DNA of 64,000 nucleotides from Episyrphus balteatus (lineage: Eukaryota > Arthropoda > Insecta > Diptera > Syrphidae): contig NC_079136.1 of NCBI RefSeq assembly GCF_945859705.1, positions 42,131,307-42,195,306 of the forward strand, read 5' to 3'. Below the pieces are notes generated by a model, which was not told the origin of the DNA, made no database searches, and was given only the letters and a program-made list of their open reading frames with translations. A program made the translations under genes and the position numbers. Below, in pieces: positions 11,403-22,576 of the stretch. Within the stretch, counting starts at the first letter, position 1. Each line of letters starts with the position of its first letter.

Positions 11403-12662
11403 CAGGGCCGTCTTTAACTATCCTGGGGCCCTTGGGCACACAAGAATTTGGGGCCCTTTTGGAAAGTAAAATAAGTACAATGGTTGGCTTAAAAGCAATG
11501 GTTGGTGAAAAAGGGGTGCCAATATATCGTTCCATATAAAGTACCTAGTGTCTTTATTATTGGCAGGGGGCGCCAATAATACGTGCATTGAGACATCAAT
11601 TGTTGCCACTGCCAATAATAACCCTGTATCCGTCATAAGTTTCAGTTTGAAGAATTGGAAAAAAGAGCTCTGTACCGAGCTAAAAACTCGGTACAGACGA
11701 TTTGTACGGATTTAACGTATCTCCAATATAAAGTTTTCGAGATATTGCAATTTTCTCAAAAACGGATAACAATTTTGCTTTGTTTTGAAAAAAAAAACAT
11801 GTAATGCTGCAAATAAGCCGCACTTTTAAATTAAGAAAAATATTTTTTTGGACCGTTATTAACGGTACCTACTTTCCATAGAACCGATTTTTTAATGCAA
11901 ACGACACAATCGATTTTAATGAAAATTTTGACATAAAAAGGTTTATACTGATATTAAAATTAAGAAAACTTAAAAAAAATTATTTTTGGATTTAACAAAA
12001 AAATATTTTTTTTTTTCGAAAAACAATTTTTTTTAAAGTTATTTAATGAATTTTATGTGTCAATCTTTAAATACGAGAGCAATTCGCAATTCAAATTAAA
12101 AAACGTTTGGGGTGCCAACCATTGTACCATGGCGTTTTCCATTGAACCAAAACATTGATGTACCGTCGACGAGCCGGCAATAGTTCTTTCTTAAACGTTT
12201 TCCAACGGAAAAAGTATTGATGTTTTTTTGTAAACTTTGACAGTTTTGTAAACTTCAAACGAAATTATTATTTAAGGAAAAAGATAATGGAAGAGAATTC
12301 GTTGTTTTTATTAATAAATAATCTAACCTACCTGCAGTGGAAAAAAAAGATATTTTTCTTGTTTTTTTGAAAATATTATTGTCTTATTTTTTGGAAAATT
12401 GAATTTGGGTTTGGTCGTTTAAGTTTAAAATTTTGTCCGCATACAACGCCACATAATTTGTTTTCATTCATACGTGTAGAAAAAACTTTATTTGATTGTT
12501 TGGTTGCCATATAAAAACTAAAACTTTTTTGGTAGATGGTCTACCCGACAAAAATGTTTTGAGAATAAATGTGTGAGAGAAATTTTCGTTCCTTCGGGGC
12601 CCCCCTGAGAAAGGAGGCCCTGGGCACGGGCCCCGTGTGCCCTTATGGTAAAGACGGCATTG
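11403..12662. mobile_element. Non-autonomous hAT-type DNA transposon, 1260 bp
   Basis: The left end CAGGGCCGTCTTTA and the right end (opposite strand CAATGCCGTCTTTA) are inverted, followed on both sides by GC-rich GGGCCC / GGGCACA stretches. An 8-bp GGGTGGCT duplication flanks it exactly. CAGGG-type ends with 8-bp duplications are the hAT hallmark. The middle is AT-rich without a transposase. It contains a stretch resembling repeat R1 on the minus strand (attaacggtacc near 11865, ttttcgagatattgcaa near 11730), so it seems to have captured or been invaded by R1. GC-rich short frames at the ends are not genes. Confidence 0.92.
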
Positions 12663-12670
12663 GGGTGGCT
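12663..12670. repeat. 8-bp target-site duplication, right
   Basis: GGGTGGCT, exact copy of 11395-11402, directly following the element end. Confidence 0.9.
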
Positions 12671-13420
12671 TATAGGAAAAGTTAAGCAATATATTTAGGT
12701 ACATTGAAAAAGTTAAGAAGTTTAGCAGATTGTATTGAAAGGTTTATATTTCCAAGAAGAATTCTGACCCATTTTCAAAAATTTAAGTTTAACGGTAGTA
12801 AGTATCTTTGCCAGAAAAGTTGAGTTTACAAAGGATTTTTTTTTGAATCGCGAGAGACTTTGGTTCACAAAAAACACTTAAACTTTCAACAATTTTAATA
12901 ATATGTTGCTTTGTCTACTGAAACCGGTCTTTACAAGCTGTAAATAATGCAATTTTTAGTTTAAAATACCTCAGAAATGTTAAGTGTCCGATGATTGGAC
13001 ACTGTCCTTGAATCCAGTATTTTGTAGGCCTACTCTCTTCTTTTGTTTGAAATAGTCAAAAATGTCGAGATTATCTTTTCTAGTCGTACTAACTTAACAG
13101 AAAGTTGCAAAGGTGCCCTTCATTGAAAATCAAGGTCGTCCCTAAAGTTTTTCGAAACAAATTTAAATTAAAAATGAAAGTCACAAAAGCAATTATAGGG
13201 AAAACTCTGAATTTAATCCATTACTTGTAGTGCTCAAAAAAATTTTATTGATACGAATTTGAACCCAAACTTTAGAACTTGGTACACTTTTACATCTCAG
13301 TACTTTTTGTGCCAGCATAATTTCAACATAGAAGAACTTGGCTCTTTTTTTTAACAGTAATTTTTTTGTTGTGATTTCACTACTTTTTGCAAGGTATGGC
13401 TGTAGAATTGAAAATCTCTA
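12671..13420. other. Spacer, nothing recognised
   Basis: AT-rich DNA with no recognisable gene or repeat end. Confidence 0.4.
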
Positions 13421-14140
13421 TATTTGATGAAAATTCAGTGAAAATGGGGGCGGTTGCCACGCCCCCTGGCTTAAATTCTCAAATTTTAAATTTTTTCCTT
13501 TGTATAAACTACCAACTCTACCATTCTACCAAATTTCAAGATTCTAAGATAATCAGAAGTGCTCTATAATATTTGATGAAAATTCAGCGGAAATGGGCGG
13601 ATTTGGGCAGATTTTAAATTTTTTTCTTTGTATTACCTACCAGCTCCACCATTCTACCAAATTTCAAGATTCTACAATAGTCAGAAGTGCTCTATAATAA
13701 TTGATGAAAATTTGGCGAAAATGGGCGGTTACCACGCCCCCTGAATTGAAAATCTCAATTTTTCGATTTTTTCCTTTGTATACACCACAAGTCCTATCAC
13801 CGTGTAAAATTTCAAGTTTCTACGATATCGGGAAGTTTTCCATAATTTTGACGATCTGTCAGTGAGTCAGTGAATCAGTGAGTCAGTTACGGTTTTTGCG
13901 ATTTTTGAAGCCCTATATCTCAGAAACTACTCATCGTAGGAGGCTGAAATTTTGTGAGGTGTTTGGTTTTGACCAGCTCAACAAATGTAGCGAGTTTGAA
14001 ATTTCTAGCATCTTTGGTGTGGAAGTTAGAGGGGGGTCGAAAATGGCCTGAGTTGTTTCCTGTAAATAAGGGTGTAGTGCCAAAGTTGCTAGAGAACTTG
14101 GCTGGGCACTACCGTGCCCCTTGATCGTATTGACTTTAAT
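13421..14140 (+). repeat. Repeat with three degenerate tandem units, TCAGTGAG run and terminal hairpin
   Basis: Three related units start at about 13421, 13571 and 13701. Each has ttgatgaaaattc, a GGGCGGTTGCCACGCCCCC-like GC box (lost in the second), and ttcctttgta followed by taccaaatttcaagattct. A short tandem run of gtcagtga/tcagtgaa follows at 13858-13888. Near the right end, GGGCACTACCGTGCCC (14104-14119) can form a 6-bp-stem hairpin. The arrangement resembles the tail of a Helitron-like or similar non-autonomous element, but I see no diagnostic CTRR end, so the class is open. Confidence 0.6.
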
Positions 14141-14816
14141 TGGATGAGAAAATGACTGAAAGAATTATACACAGTAACACGTTCCTACCTTAATACTAAA
14201 AAAATGTGACTTCGAAGTTAAACAAGATCAAATCTTCAAGTTTAAATTTTATACCTGCATATATTACACAGTATCTAGCCGAAATAAGTTTGAAGACAGT
14301 TATTCTAAAATTTTGGAGACTCAGAATGATTTTCTTAAGAATGATATGGCATGGACCATAGCGAATTTTTATTTTCACACCTCAAAATTGATTCTCTTTC
14401 TGCAATTTAAATAGATTCTCATGTCAGCAAATTTTTTTCTGCTTCGCGTTTACCGAGTTATAACATAAACAGCTTTGGTGTTCGGTATTATCATACAATT
14501 GCTAAAACGGGCTTATGTATTTAAATGTTTATTCAAATGTTTTAAAAAGCTTTTGAAGTTATTGTATAACTGTTGAAAATTGTAGTAAAACCAATTTTTG
14601 AAAGTTGGTCTTATTTCACTTGGACTAATTTCATGGCACACCAATTGAACATTTAATGAAGAAACTTTCAAAAATCGACGAGCGTTCCAGTTTTGAATAC
14701 TTATTAAAGTAATTTTCTAAGATTCACTCGAATTTCAAAGATATTTGCTTACTTTTTTTTATAAATGTTTTAGAGATATATTGCGAAGAAATTTAGACAA
14801 ATTTTTAATCGATGAT

Positions 14817-14958
14817 GGGCCAAAAGTCCACAGGAGTTTTGTGTGAACTTTTGACCCACTTGCGTGGGTTGTAAGTCCATAATTGATTTGTGGAGCTATG
14901 ACCCACACTAGTGAGCCAATAGTCCATTATGGACTTTTGGCCTGTGGACTTTTGACCC
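14817..14958. mobile_element. Small palindromic element with GGGYCAAAAGTCCAC ends
   Basis: The left end GGGCCAAAAGTCCAC and the right end (opposite strand GGGTCAAAAGTCCAC) are inverted. Extra copies of AAGTCCA and TTTTGACCCAC lie inside in both orientations, so the whole 142 bp is built from one motif. No coding potential. Confidence 0.65.
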
Positions 14959-15476
14959 TGCACCACAATTTTCAATAATGAATGATACTTGCTAACCATA
15001 CACTGACTTTCAAAATTATGCAGTTCATCTTTCGAAATTTTATGAATGTGGTGGTATTATGTCAAAATTTTTAAGTGTGATTCCATTCATATTTCAAAAG
15101 AAGGATTTTGGCCCTTTGCATGTGATTTGGTGTGACCTTATTTTTACGATACTCCTAAATGAATATTGAATTAAAATTTAAATGAATACGGAGAAAAACA
15201 ACGTAAAACTCATGTAAAATTAACAGAGAAGATTGTTAATATAGCACCTACAAACTAACCCCGGTTAAAATTACACGAGTTGACCTGGTTATTCAAAATT
15301 GTTTAATCTTACCCACTATCTCGGTTAAATTTTACTAAAATCTCAAAATTTAGCCGAGTTTCTTGATCAATATAAACAAGTTGATCGGTTAAAATAACCT
15401 TCTAAAATTGTAACTTTAAACTTTTCCTTTATTAAGCACTGTTATAATCTTGATGTTGATAGAATCATAACTCTTC
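14959..15476. other. Spacer with GGTTAAAAT-type repeats
   Basis: From about 15185 to 15420 there are several CCGGTTAAAATTACACGAG-like and GGTTAAAATAACC motifs in both orientations. This suggests another decayed palindromic element, but its ends are unclear. Confidence 0.35.
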
Positions 15477-15761
15477 CACTGAGTTAAAAACCGCAACGTA
15501 AAATGCAATATGTTCAACTTTGATTTAATGTTGAAAAAACTAACATGAAATATCTTTAAATTAAAATTGAAACAACTTAAGAATTTTTTTTATTTTTGTC
15601 GGACTTCAGCTTTTGTTGCATTTTATCACCCTAATTTCCAACAGTGAGATAGCATAGTGGTAAAGCATTCGCCTAGTGACCCAAGTATTTTAGGTTCGAT
15701 CCCCAGCGGCTGCTGGTTTTCGTTGGTTTTCGTTGATTTTAAGTTGTTTTTTCACTCAGTG
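15477..15761. mobile_element. TIR element (CACTGAGT ends) enclosing a tRNA-like sequence, copy 1
   Basis: The left end begins CACTGAGTTAAAAACC and contains GCAACGTAAAAT. The right end read from the other strand begins CACTGAGTGAAAAAAC and contains CAACTTAAAAT. Total 285 bp. Inside at about 15643-15715 lies a tRNA-like segment with both pol III boxes. A second, inverted and incomplete copy at 33210-33434 shares the left end, the ggacttcagcttttgttgc segment and the tRNA-like part, showing that the tRNA-like part belongs to the element. I saw no clear target duplication. Confidence 0.7.
15643..15715 (+). other. tRNA-like (pol III promoter-like) sequence inside the TIR element
   Basis: TAGCATAGTGG (15650-15660) fits the A box and GGTTCGATCCC (15693-15703) fits the B box, about 43 bp apart as in a tRNA gene. 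The acceptor and anticodon stems do not pair well, so this is a tRNA-derived pseudo-tRNA rather than a functional tRNA gene. Confidence 0.6.
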
Positions 15762-17640
15762 TACCTTTTTGTTTGCCATTACTTCGTTTTCATTTTATAC
15801 GTTTTCCATTATATTAATAAAAAGAATTTAAACTTATTTTTTTTTATAATTTTTATTTCACCATTTTTAGTTTTGCTTAGTTGTGTTCATTTGTAATATT
15901 ATTTCCATTTTTTATTAATTTATTCTTTAATTTTGATTTCATCATATATTTTCTTCTGTTCTGTAATACTTATGTAAATAATTTTTTTTTTTTTTTTTTT
16001 TGGTATAATTTCAAGGAAAAAAGAAAACAAAATCATTGCATGCATTTTTTTCGTGATTTTCAACACTTTTCTTTTATTTAGTTGTTTCATTTATTTTTAT
16101 ACTCTCATTTCCATGTATAGTAACATAAATTTTTGTTAGTCGAATTTGTATTATATTTATTTTTATAAATAAAAAAAATCTTACATAGCATTTTACTATA
16201 AACAAAACTTAAAATATAAAAACTTTGTTCTCAATTAGATAATAACTAATAAACTTTTAGAAGAGATTTAAAATATGTCAATTATTGCACAACAGTTTTA
16301 AAGCTTTTTTTTTTTGAAATAATAACAAATGTATAGAGAATAATCAAATTATTTATAGATCAACAAATTTATATTATTTCTTTTTAATTAAATATTTATT
16401 TATTTCTTTTTTATTTAAAATTATTTCTAATATTTTTTTTTTTGTTGTTTCTTCGAGTCAATTGCTTTAGTTGTAACAAATCTTAAACGAAAATTCACAT
16501 TAAAACTAAATAACAAAATATTTATTTATTTAGAAATAAAAATTAAAAATATTGAATATTTTGAGCTACTGATTGCATAAAACTGCATCAGATTTTTAAT
16601 TCCTTTTTTGTTTCTTTATTAAGTGTATATAATTTAATAGTTTATGAAAATATTTGCTTTTGTTAATAGTGTTTTTTTTTTTTTGTTTGTTTTTTATTAA
16701 ATTTAATTTAATAAGTCATCTTACTTTTGCTTTAATTTTTTTTTGTTTTATTTATTTTTTGTATTAATTTCTTTTTTTTTTCAGTATCACAGAGAGACGT
16801 GACTTTATACTTACACAACTTATATATATTTATAAATATTCAATAATAGAAAGTATAGGATTTAATTTCTATTATTTAATCTTATATTTTTTTGTTTTTA
16901 TTTTTATAAGTTTGATTATAACAATTTCTTTGTATGATTTTTATTTTTCTCTTTTAGTATAAGAAATTATTATTAAACAAAATTTACAAAATATCAAAAT
17001 GTAAAATTAATTTATTTTATTTGTATTATGTTATATTTTATGGTGTTTTATACGATTTCTTATATAATTAATCAATTTTGTTTGTCTTACTTAAATATTT
17101 TACTGAACGATTTATTACAATGACAAAATTTCGTTTAAAATTGTATTTTATGTTTTTTAGTTTCACACTCATTTTTTTTTTGTAATTTAGTTTTATTTAA
17201 AAACATTTATGGAAGAATTTTCAGTTGAAATAAAATTATTATTGATCTAAACAAACTTACAAGAAAATAATAAGCTTTTAAATTTAATTTTGTTCATCAA
17301 GTTGGATATTTCTTTCAGTTTACGTGTAACGGTCTATTTAAAGTTTCATTGTTTGGAATTAAAGTGTTTTTATAAGTTTTGAGATCTTGTATGTTATATT
17401 TGTCATTGATATTTGGTTATTCAATTCCACTGATAAAAAATGTACGAAGTAGTTTGAATGATAATTGTCAAGAATGACCCCAAATGTGATGTCTCGATGA
17501 AACATTTTATTTAGACCAAAGTTCCTTCTAATGGGGTATTGTTGGGTGATGGAAATACCTAACAGGAATTCTATAGAATATTTAGATAAATGCATTCCAC
17601 AGAATTTGAACAGAAAAACTTATCTTGATCGGGAAAGTAA
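15762..17640. other. Extremely AT-rich spacer
   Basis: Almost 1.9 kb dominated by T-rich runs on the plus strand, with many ttatttttt tracts and almost no G or C until about 17280. No splice-like or coding structure is seen. The open frames present are T-run artefacts. Confidence 0.6.
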
Positions 17641-17699
17641 ACATAATTTTATCCTTAGGCAATTATAATTTGCATAACGGCCACTTGCATAGCGATCAG

Positions 17700-17785
17700 G
17701 ATTTTTGTGTGCTAATTTCAAATCCAAAGTCATAATTTCGCTGGCACGTCACGTTTTTTGAAATATTTGGATATAAACAGGTCAA
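17700..17785 (-). repeat. Repeat R3 fragment
   Basis: The complement of this stretch matches 59995-60055 and 62640-62712: cgtgacgtgccagcgaaatt, then a gacttnngattt segment and agcacacaaa. Confidence 0.65.
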
Positions 17786-18220
17786 AACGAAGTTTTTGGG
17801 TATTATTGATGCTGAATTACATAAAAGTTATCTAATGGGTTTTTGAAGCAAATTCCAAATTGTGACTTCCGATTTGGACTAAAAAAAGAAACATAACGGA
17901 AAATAATACGTTTTTGGTTAAACATTATAACAGAATATCAAAAAAAATTTCATATAGAGAAAAAAGAGATGAGATAAGCTCAAAAGCTAGATATGATAGA
18001 ATAAATTTGTAAACAGTTTTGAATCAGCACGCATTAAAGTAAATCACACATCAATTTTTCCTCCCGATATTTTTATTTAATTTATATAATGAAAACTGAT
18101 ATTTTCCTGCCATTAAATCAAAGGTTTTTCAAATGTGAAGCACACTGGGCGTTTTTTTCCTATCGGTTTAACACATATATACATAGTAACCTTTTTCACA
18201 TAGTAACCTATTTCACAGCC

Positions 18221-18354
18221 AATTGATTCCACAGGAACCAATTGCGGTGACGCTGCGGTGTTTTGGGAACCTGGAAGTCCGCTAAACTGGTACATTTATT
18301 AGTAGATTGACGCAACGTCACCGCAATTGTGAATGATTCCTAAAGAATCAAATT
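18221..18354. mobile_element. Short inverted-repeat element (AATTGCGGTGACG)
   Basis: AATTGCGGTGACGCTGCG on the left is mirrored by CGCAACGTCACCGCAATT on the right. Outside these, TTGATTCCACAGGAACC mirrors GATTCCTAAAGAATCAA. Total 134 bp with arms of about 40 bp; no coding potential. Confidence 0.65.
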
Positions 18355-18476
18355 GCGTCAAAAAAAAAAAAAACACATGATTGCACCAGACTGAGCAATG
18401 TTTTGTAGACATTAGTCGATTTTAATGATACGCGTTAAAATAATTGTTATTTAAAAATTTTACAAAATTTACAAAA

Positions 18477-19196
18477 ATAAAATGCACGACTGGGTCGCAC
18501 GTACTGGCTCTTGTAGTTCAAAGCATCTTTATCTTAAATATCTATTGGAAATTTAAGATTTTGTGAAGAAAAAAAAAAATAAAAACAAAAAAAAAATCGA
18601 AAGTTAAAAAAATTCAATATTTTAAAAATTTTTTGAAAAACTTTTTTTTTAAATTTTTTTTTACATTTTACACTTCAATACCTATGATGTCTGTAAATTT
18701 TGAAAAATTGACTTATGCTTTGATGAAATATATGGACTTAAAAAACATGTCAATTTTTGAAAAACGGCAACGCCATATTTCCGCTCTTGGCATTTTTTGA
18801 GAAAAACTAAAAACGCAGTTTTATTGGAATCTCAATAAGAGTACTGCGCACACCAAATTTAAACGAAATCGTTAGAGCCGTTTTCGAGAAATTTGAAATA
18901 CCTCGAAAACGTTATATGGGAGATATGTGTTAAATTGGAGATATTAAAAAAATAAAAAAAACGGAACTAGGGAATTACGTAAAAATCATCTGTACCAAGT
19001 TTCAAGCAAATCCATCCACCCGTTTAGGCCCTAGCTCGATGTACAGATGGACGCACAGACGCACACACGCACAGACCGACGGACGGCATGACGAAAACCA
19101 CTTTTTTGATCTTCTCCATCATCGTAATGTTGGTTTTGATTAAAACCTCGATTTTTTTTTTCTACACGAAACCCATACTTGCCCCATAGAGCAAGT
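18477..19196 (+). repeat. Repeat R1, full-length-looking copy
   Basis: Begins AAATGCACGACTGGGTCGCA and ends in a ACTTGCCCCATAGAGCAAGT palindrome. Inside are GTTAGAGCCGTTTTCGAGAAA-type stretches, a run of acgcacagac units at 19050-19085, and ttctccatcatcgtaatgt. The copy at 62851-63562 is nearly identical but inverted, so both are probably young. There is no open frame. Similar but more diverged copies occur at 45420, 53935 and 60415. Confidence 0.8.
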
Positions 19197-20010
19197 AAAA
19201 ATTATTTGTGGATTTTGAAAAATTAAGATACTCTAGTTTTTTTTTTTTTTTTTTTGAAAAATCAATTTTTTGAAAATAGGGTAATGCATTTTTGGAAATT
19301 TCGTTTTTAAATGTTGTAAATGTTGATTATTATTTTCTTAAAAATGACAAACCAACTTTTTTTTTAATGGTGGAAAATGTTTTTATATAAAAAATTATTT
19401 TTTTTAAACGACTCTGACCCTTTTCATAAGAACAACTTTTACCATAAGAGTAATATTGTTAAGCATGAATTTTTTCTATCCACATTATACTTTATAATTC
19501 TCTTCTACATGTATTTACTATTTTTATGCTTATGGGCTATAGTCGTGCATTTTATTTATTTTTTTCATAAAAAAAATTTGAAAAAATTAAAATTAAGTTG
19601 GTATGCCATTTTTAATAATTACTAATTCAAATCTAAAACCAAAATTTATGAAAATTCAGTTTAAATTTTTGTTTTAATTCAATTATAAATGCTATAAATT
19701 ATTAAAAGTTTCGTTAAATAAGCAAGTCGTATGGGAGAAACTCAGAATAAAAAAAAAATCGGTTCTTTGGCAGGTAACGTAACAATTTCAAAAAAAATCT
19801 TTTTTTTTTGCCAAAAGATTATTCTTGTCTAAAAATATGCACTTCATTTTTTTGAGAAAATAATGCAATAATTTTCTAAAAATACTGCTACATGCAAGTA
19901 ACTACCAAGTTTGAAGAAAATCGACACTGCTGTTAAGGCTGAAGCTCTTTATGCAAACAGACCACTGACTTTTTTTAATGAATAAACGAAGTAAATTTTA
20001 ATTAAAAATT
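19197..20010 (+). repeat. Repeat R1-like, degraded copy
   Basis: Shares with other R1 copies the cggttctttggcaggtaacg segment near 19760 and the ttgaagaaaatcgacactgc...aaggctgaagct segment near 19910-19950. Both ends are unclear. Confidence 0.5.
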
Positions 20011-20963
20011 TTTTTTTTTCTAAAAATTGTTTGTTCATTAAAAAAACATATTCTTGAATTAATTTTGTAAACAAAAAACTTTAGTATTCCAGGTGCGATG
20101 AAATCATGCATTTTTCTTTTTTAATAAATTTCAATTCCAATTTATTTACGGAAATAAAATTGACAAAGTAATAAAAATTTTTGATTTTAATTAATTTTTC
20201 GAACTTGTTGGTTGAATCTGAAGCTGGTTTACTTGTCTGTCCATTCTGCTAATTTCAGAACCTTGTTGTAAGTTTTTTTTAAGTGATATCTGGAAAATTT
20301 GTCCAAAATAGTAACTTCTTGTATTTTAATTGAATTAACTGTAAATTTCTTCAGATTTAAATAAACTAGTATAAATATCGTTAATTCCACTTTAACCTGT
20401 ATTTCTTGCAATATCATTCTCATTATTTCAATTTCATTTTAGTTATTTTAGATTAAACAATATTAATAGATTTTTAGTTGTAGTTGAAGGTATTTCGAAA
20501 CCATTTATTAGGTTGATGAAAAAAATTAAAAATTAACAAAAATTCTATTTCACATTTTATTTTTTTACACAAACACACTGATCTCGTTCATTATTGAGTT
20601 TTAAAACTCTTAAAACTACCTATACATCGTTTAAAATACACTAACATTGATGAGTTATTACAATATTTTATATATATATATATCATTTTGAAATGGTTTT
20701 ACAAAGAAAATTGTCTAAATTTTTTTTTTAGGTAACATTTATCGGATTTTGTGTATGTATTTGCTTTGATTATTTTTTTATTTACAATGATTTGTTAGCA
20801 CGCCTTTGTTTTTTTTTTTGTATCTTTATAAATATATCAGATATATCCGAAATATTATACATATATTTTTATCTTATAAATAATAAAAAATAATTTAGTT
20901 TTCCCGCCCAATTTCCCCTCTCACTTACATTCAGTCCTAAGAAAATAAGTCCTACATCGACTT
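20011..20963 (-). other. Probable 3' UTR and downstream flank of the 5-HT7 gene
   Basis: AT-rich sequence following the receptor stop codon. On the minus strand there are possible AATAAA poly(A) signals at 20777-20782 and 20556-20561, but such motifs are common in AT-rich DNA and I cannot tell which, if any, is used. A short TATATATATA run lies near 20670-20682. Confidence 0.4.
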
Positions 20964-22463
20964 TCAGAGGAAGCTCTCCCGTGCTCCATGGCCCTCATTA
21001 CCCAGTACAACCCTTTGCGATGGTGCTTCGCCATATTGATCTTGATAATAATTCTCACGCATCATTGTATTCAACGACGAACACCGGAAGTACAAAATCT
21101 CCTGGAACGGTTTACGAAAATCCCTATTCAACGTGGCATAAATTATCGGATTTAACAATGAATTGGCATAACCCAGCCATAGGAACAACGATGAGAGAGC
21201 CTCCGGTATGTGTATGGTTTCACTCTCGACAAACGGTCGTATGAGTGCGAGTATAAAAAATGGCAGCCAGCAAATGGTAAAGGCTGACATAATGATCCCT
21301 AACGTAGTTGAGGCTTTCTTCTCTTTGGCTAATTGAAACCGTAATTTCTTCTGATGCGGTGAGCCTAGCAGATTACTACTGCCGCTAACTAAGGTTCCGC
21401 CGCCACAAGTTGACGTACTAAGTGAGTTTCCACTGTGCCGTGGGCCGACGTGTCCGTCAAAGTCGGGCCGTTGAGTTTGGGCGGCGCCATTAAGAGCGTT
21501 TTGAAGATGCGTTTGAGCACGTTTCTCTTCCCGGACGATTCTCCGAGCTGCACGGAATATTTGATAGTAGACAAAAAGCATCACGGACAGGGGCAAATAA
21601 AACGACCCCACTGTGGCGTATATCTGATAGGCAAAATTCTGACACACCCGGCAAATAGGTTCGCCATTCTCACCGATATGTTCGTTGCCAAGTATCAGCA
21701 ATGGCGGCAGGGATATACAAGCTGCTGCTAACCACACTAGCGCCACACACAGCATCATCCGTCGAGGCGTTCTCTTAACGCCATATTCGAGGGGCTTCGT
21801 GATGGCCAAATACCGGTCCACTGAGATGGCGCACAGGTTTAGGATTGACGCCGTACAACAGAGCACGTCAAACGACACCCAAATGTCACAAAAAAGCGGG
21901 CCATAATTCCATTTTTGCAAAACTTCATACAGCAGAGCGGTGGGCATGACTAGAACGGCGACACACAGGTCGGAGAGAGCTAAGGATACTAGAAGGTAAT
22001 TGCACGGTCGTCGCAGTTTCCGCACCATGCATACGGCGATGCAGACGAGGACGTTACCAACAACCGTGCCCAAAATCACGACGAGCAGAATGAGACTAAC
22101 AATGATGGTCTTGAGTGGAGGCAGTTCGACTTCGCCATCGAATTCGCCGAAAATCGCCGGTCCATCGAGCAACGGTTCGAGGGAACTTGATACCACACTG
22201 GTGACACTGCCCGTACTTGTCGAGTCTGGAGGACTGCTGTTCGTGATGGACGTGATAAGGGTGGTGAAGTTCGCATTATGTGACGCAGGGTAGACCAGGA
22301 GCGGTGATAGTTCCTCCTCGTCGAGTAACTGCCTGCCCTCGTCCACTGCAGTCGTGATGGGTTGCAGTAGAAATGCCAGCGAGGGCGTGGATATGTTGTA
22401 ATGATGCGTCTCTGCGGCGGCGGCATTGGCGAACTCGTCCTCGCTGATTCTAAACGAATCCAT
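20964..22463 (-). CDS. 5-HT7: Serotonin receptor, 5-HT7 type (class A GPCR)
   Basis: A 499-codon frame, uninterrupted through all seven membrane helices. The extracellular N-terminus (residues 1-118) has N-glycosylation sites at N23, N65 and N75. Helices lie roughly at 119-146, 155-178, 190-216, 235-258, 280-303, 387-409 and 423-443. Visible family residues: D165 (sodium site, TM2), D199 (the aspartate that binds the amine of serotonin, TM3), DRY 216-218, C192 with C271/C274 for the extracellular disulfide, CWLP 398-401, NPIIY 438-442, and a palmitoylation-type cysteine C461. The third loop (304-386) is long and Ser/Gly-rich. From memory the core and the tail (NTMMRENYYQDQYG, GARESFL) are nearly the same as Drosophila 5-HT7, a Gs-coupled neuronal receptor that raises cAMP. 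That protein is longer at the N-terminus (about 564 residues). The ATG has an in-frame TGA directly before it and a weak context, so the true start may differ. Base composition is much richer in G and C than the surroundings. Confidence 0.97.
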   Translation of the reverse strand: MDSFRISEDEFANAAAAETHHYNISTPSLAFLLQPITTAVDEGRQLLDEEELSPLLVYPASHNANFTTLITSITNSSPPDSTSTGSVTSVVSSSLEPLLDGPAIFGEFDGEVELPPLKTIIVSLILLVVILGTVVGNVLVCIAVCMVRKLRRPCNYLLVSLALSDLCVAVLVMPTALLYEVLQKWNYGPLFCDIWVSFDVLCCTASILNLCAISVDRYLAITKPLEYGVKRTPRRMMLCVALVWLAAACISLPPLLILGNEHIGENGEPICRVCQNFAYQIYATVGSFYLPLSVMLFVYYQIFRAARRIVREEKRAQTHLQNALNGAAQTQRPDFDGHVGPRHSGNSLSTSTCGGGTLVSGSSNLLGSPHQKKLRFQLAKEKKASTTLGIIMSAFTICWLPFFILALIRPFVESETIHIPEALSSLFLWLGYANSLLNPIIYATLNRDFRKPFQEILYFRCSSLNTMMRENYYQDQYGEAPSQRVVLGNEGHGARESFL

Positions 22464-22576
22464 TCAGAGAGAGAAGAGTGAGTTGGGTTATGTTTTTTTT
22501 TGTTCGATGGAATATCTCAAGGTTAGGGTGGTGCGGTACGGTATAATGCCTTTGTGCACTTAGACCGTTCGCTTAC
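22450..22576 (-). other. Possible short intron giving an alternative 5-HT7 start
   Basis: On the minus strand GTAAGC begins at 22576. A pyrimidine-rich ctcactcttctctctctg run is followed by TTTAG ending at 22450. Joining these would place ATGGGGTC (ATG at 22584-22582, strong context with a purine at -3 and G after) in frame with the receptor at codon 5, giving an N-terminus of MGSISEDEF instead of MDSFRISEDEF. It is only a possibility; no transcript evidence is available here. Confidence 0.25.

Noticed and set aside
12468..12704. Small protein at the hAT right end
   Set aside because: It crosses the transposon end and target duplication; open only because the end is GC-rich.
15643..15715. 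Functional tRNA gene
   Set aside because: A and B boxes are good, but acceptor and anticodon stems do not pair, and the sequence is part of a repeated TIR element.
20981..22293. Plus-strand frames opposite the receptor
   Set aside because: Antisense shadows of the GC-richer receptor exon; no family resemblance.
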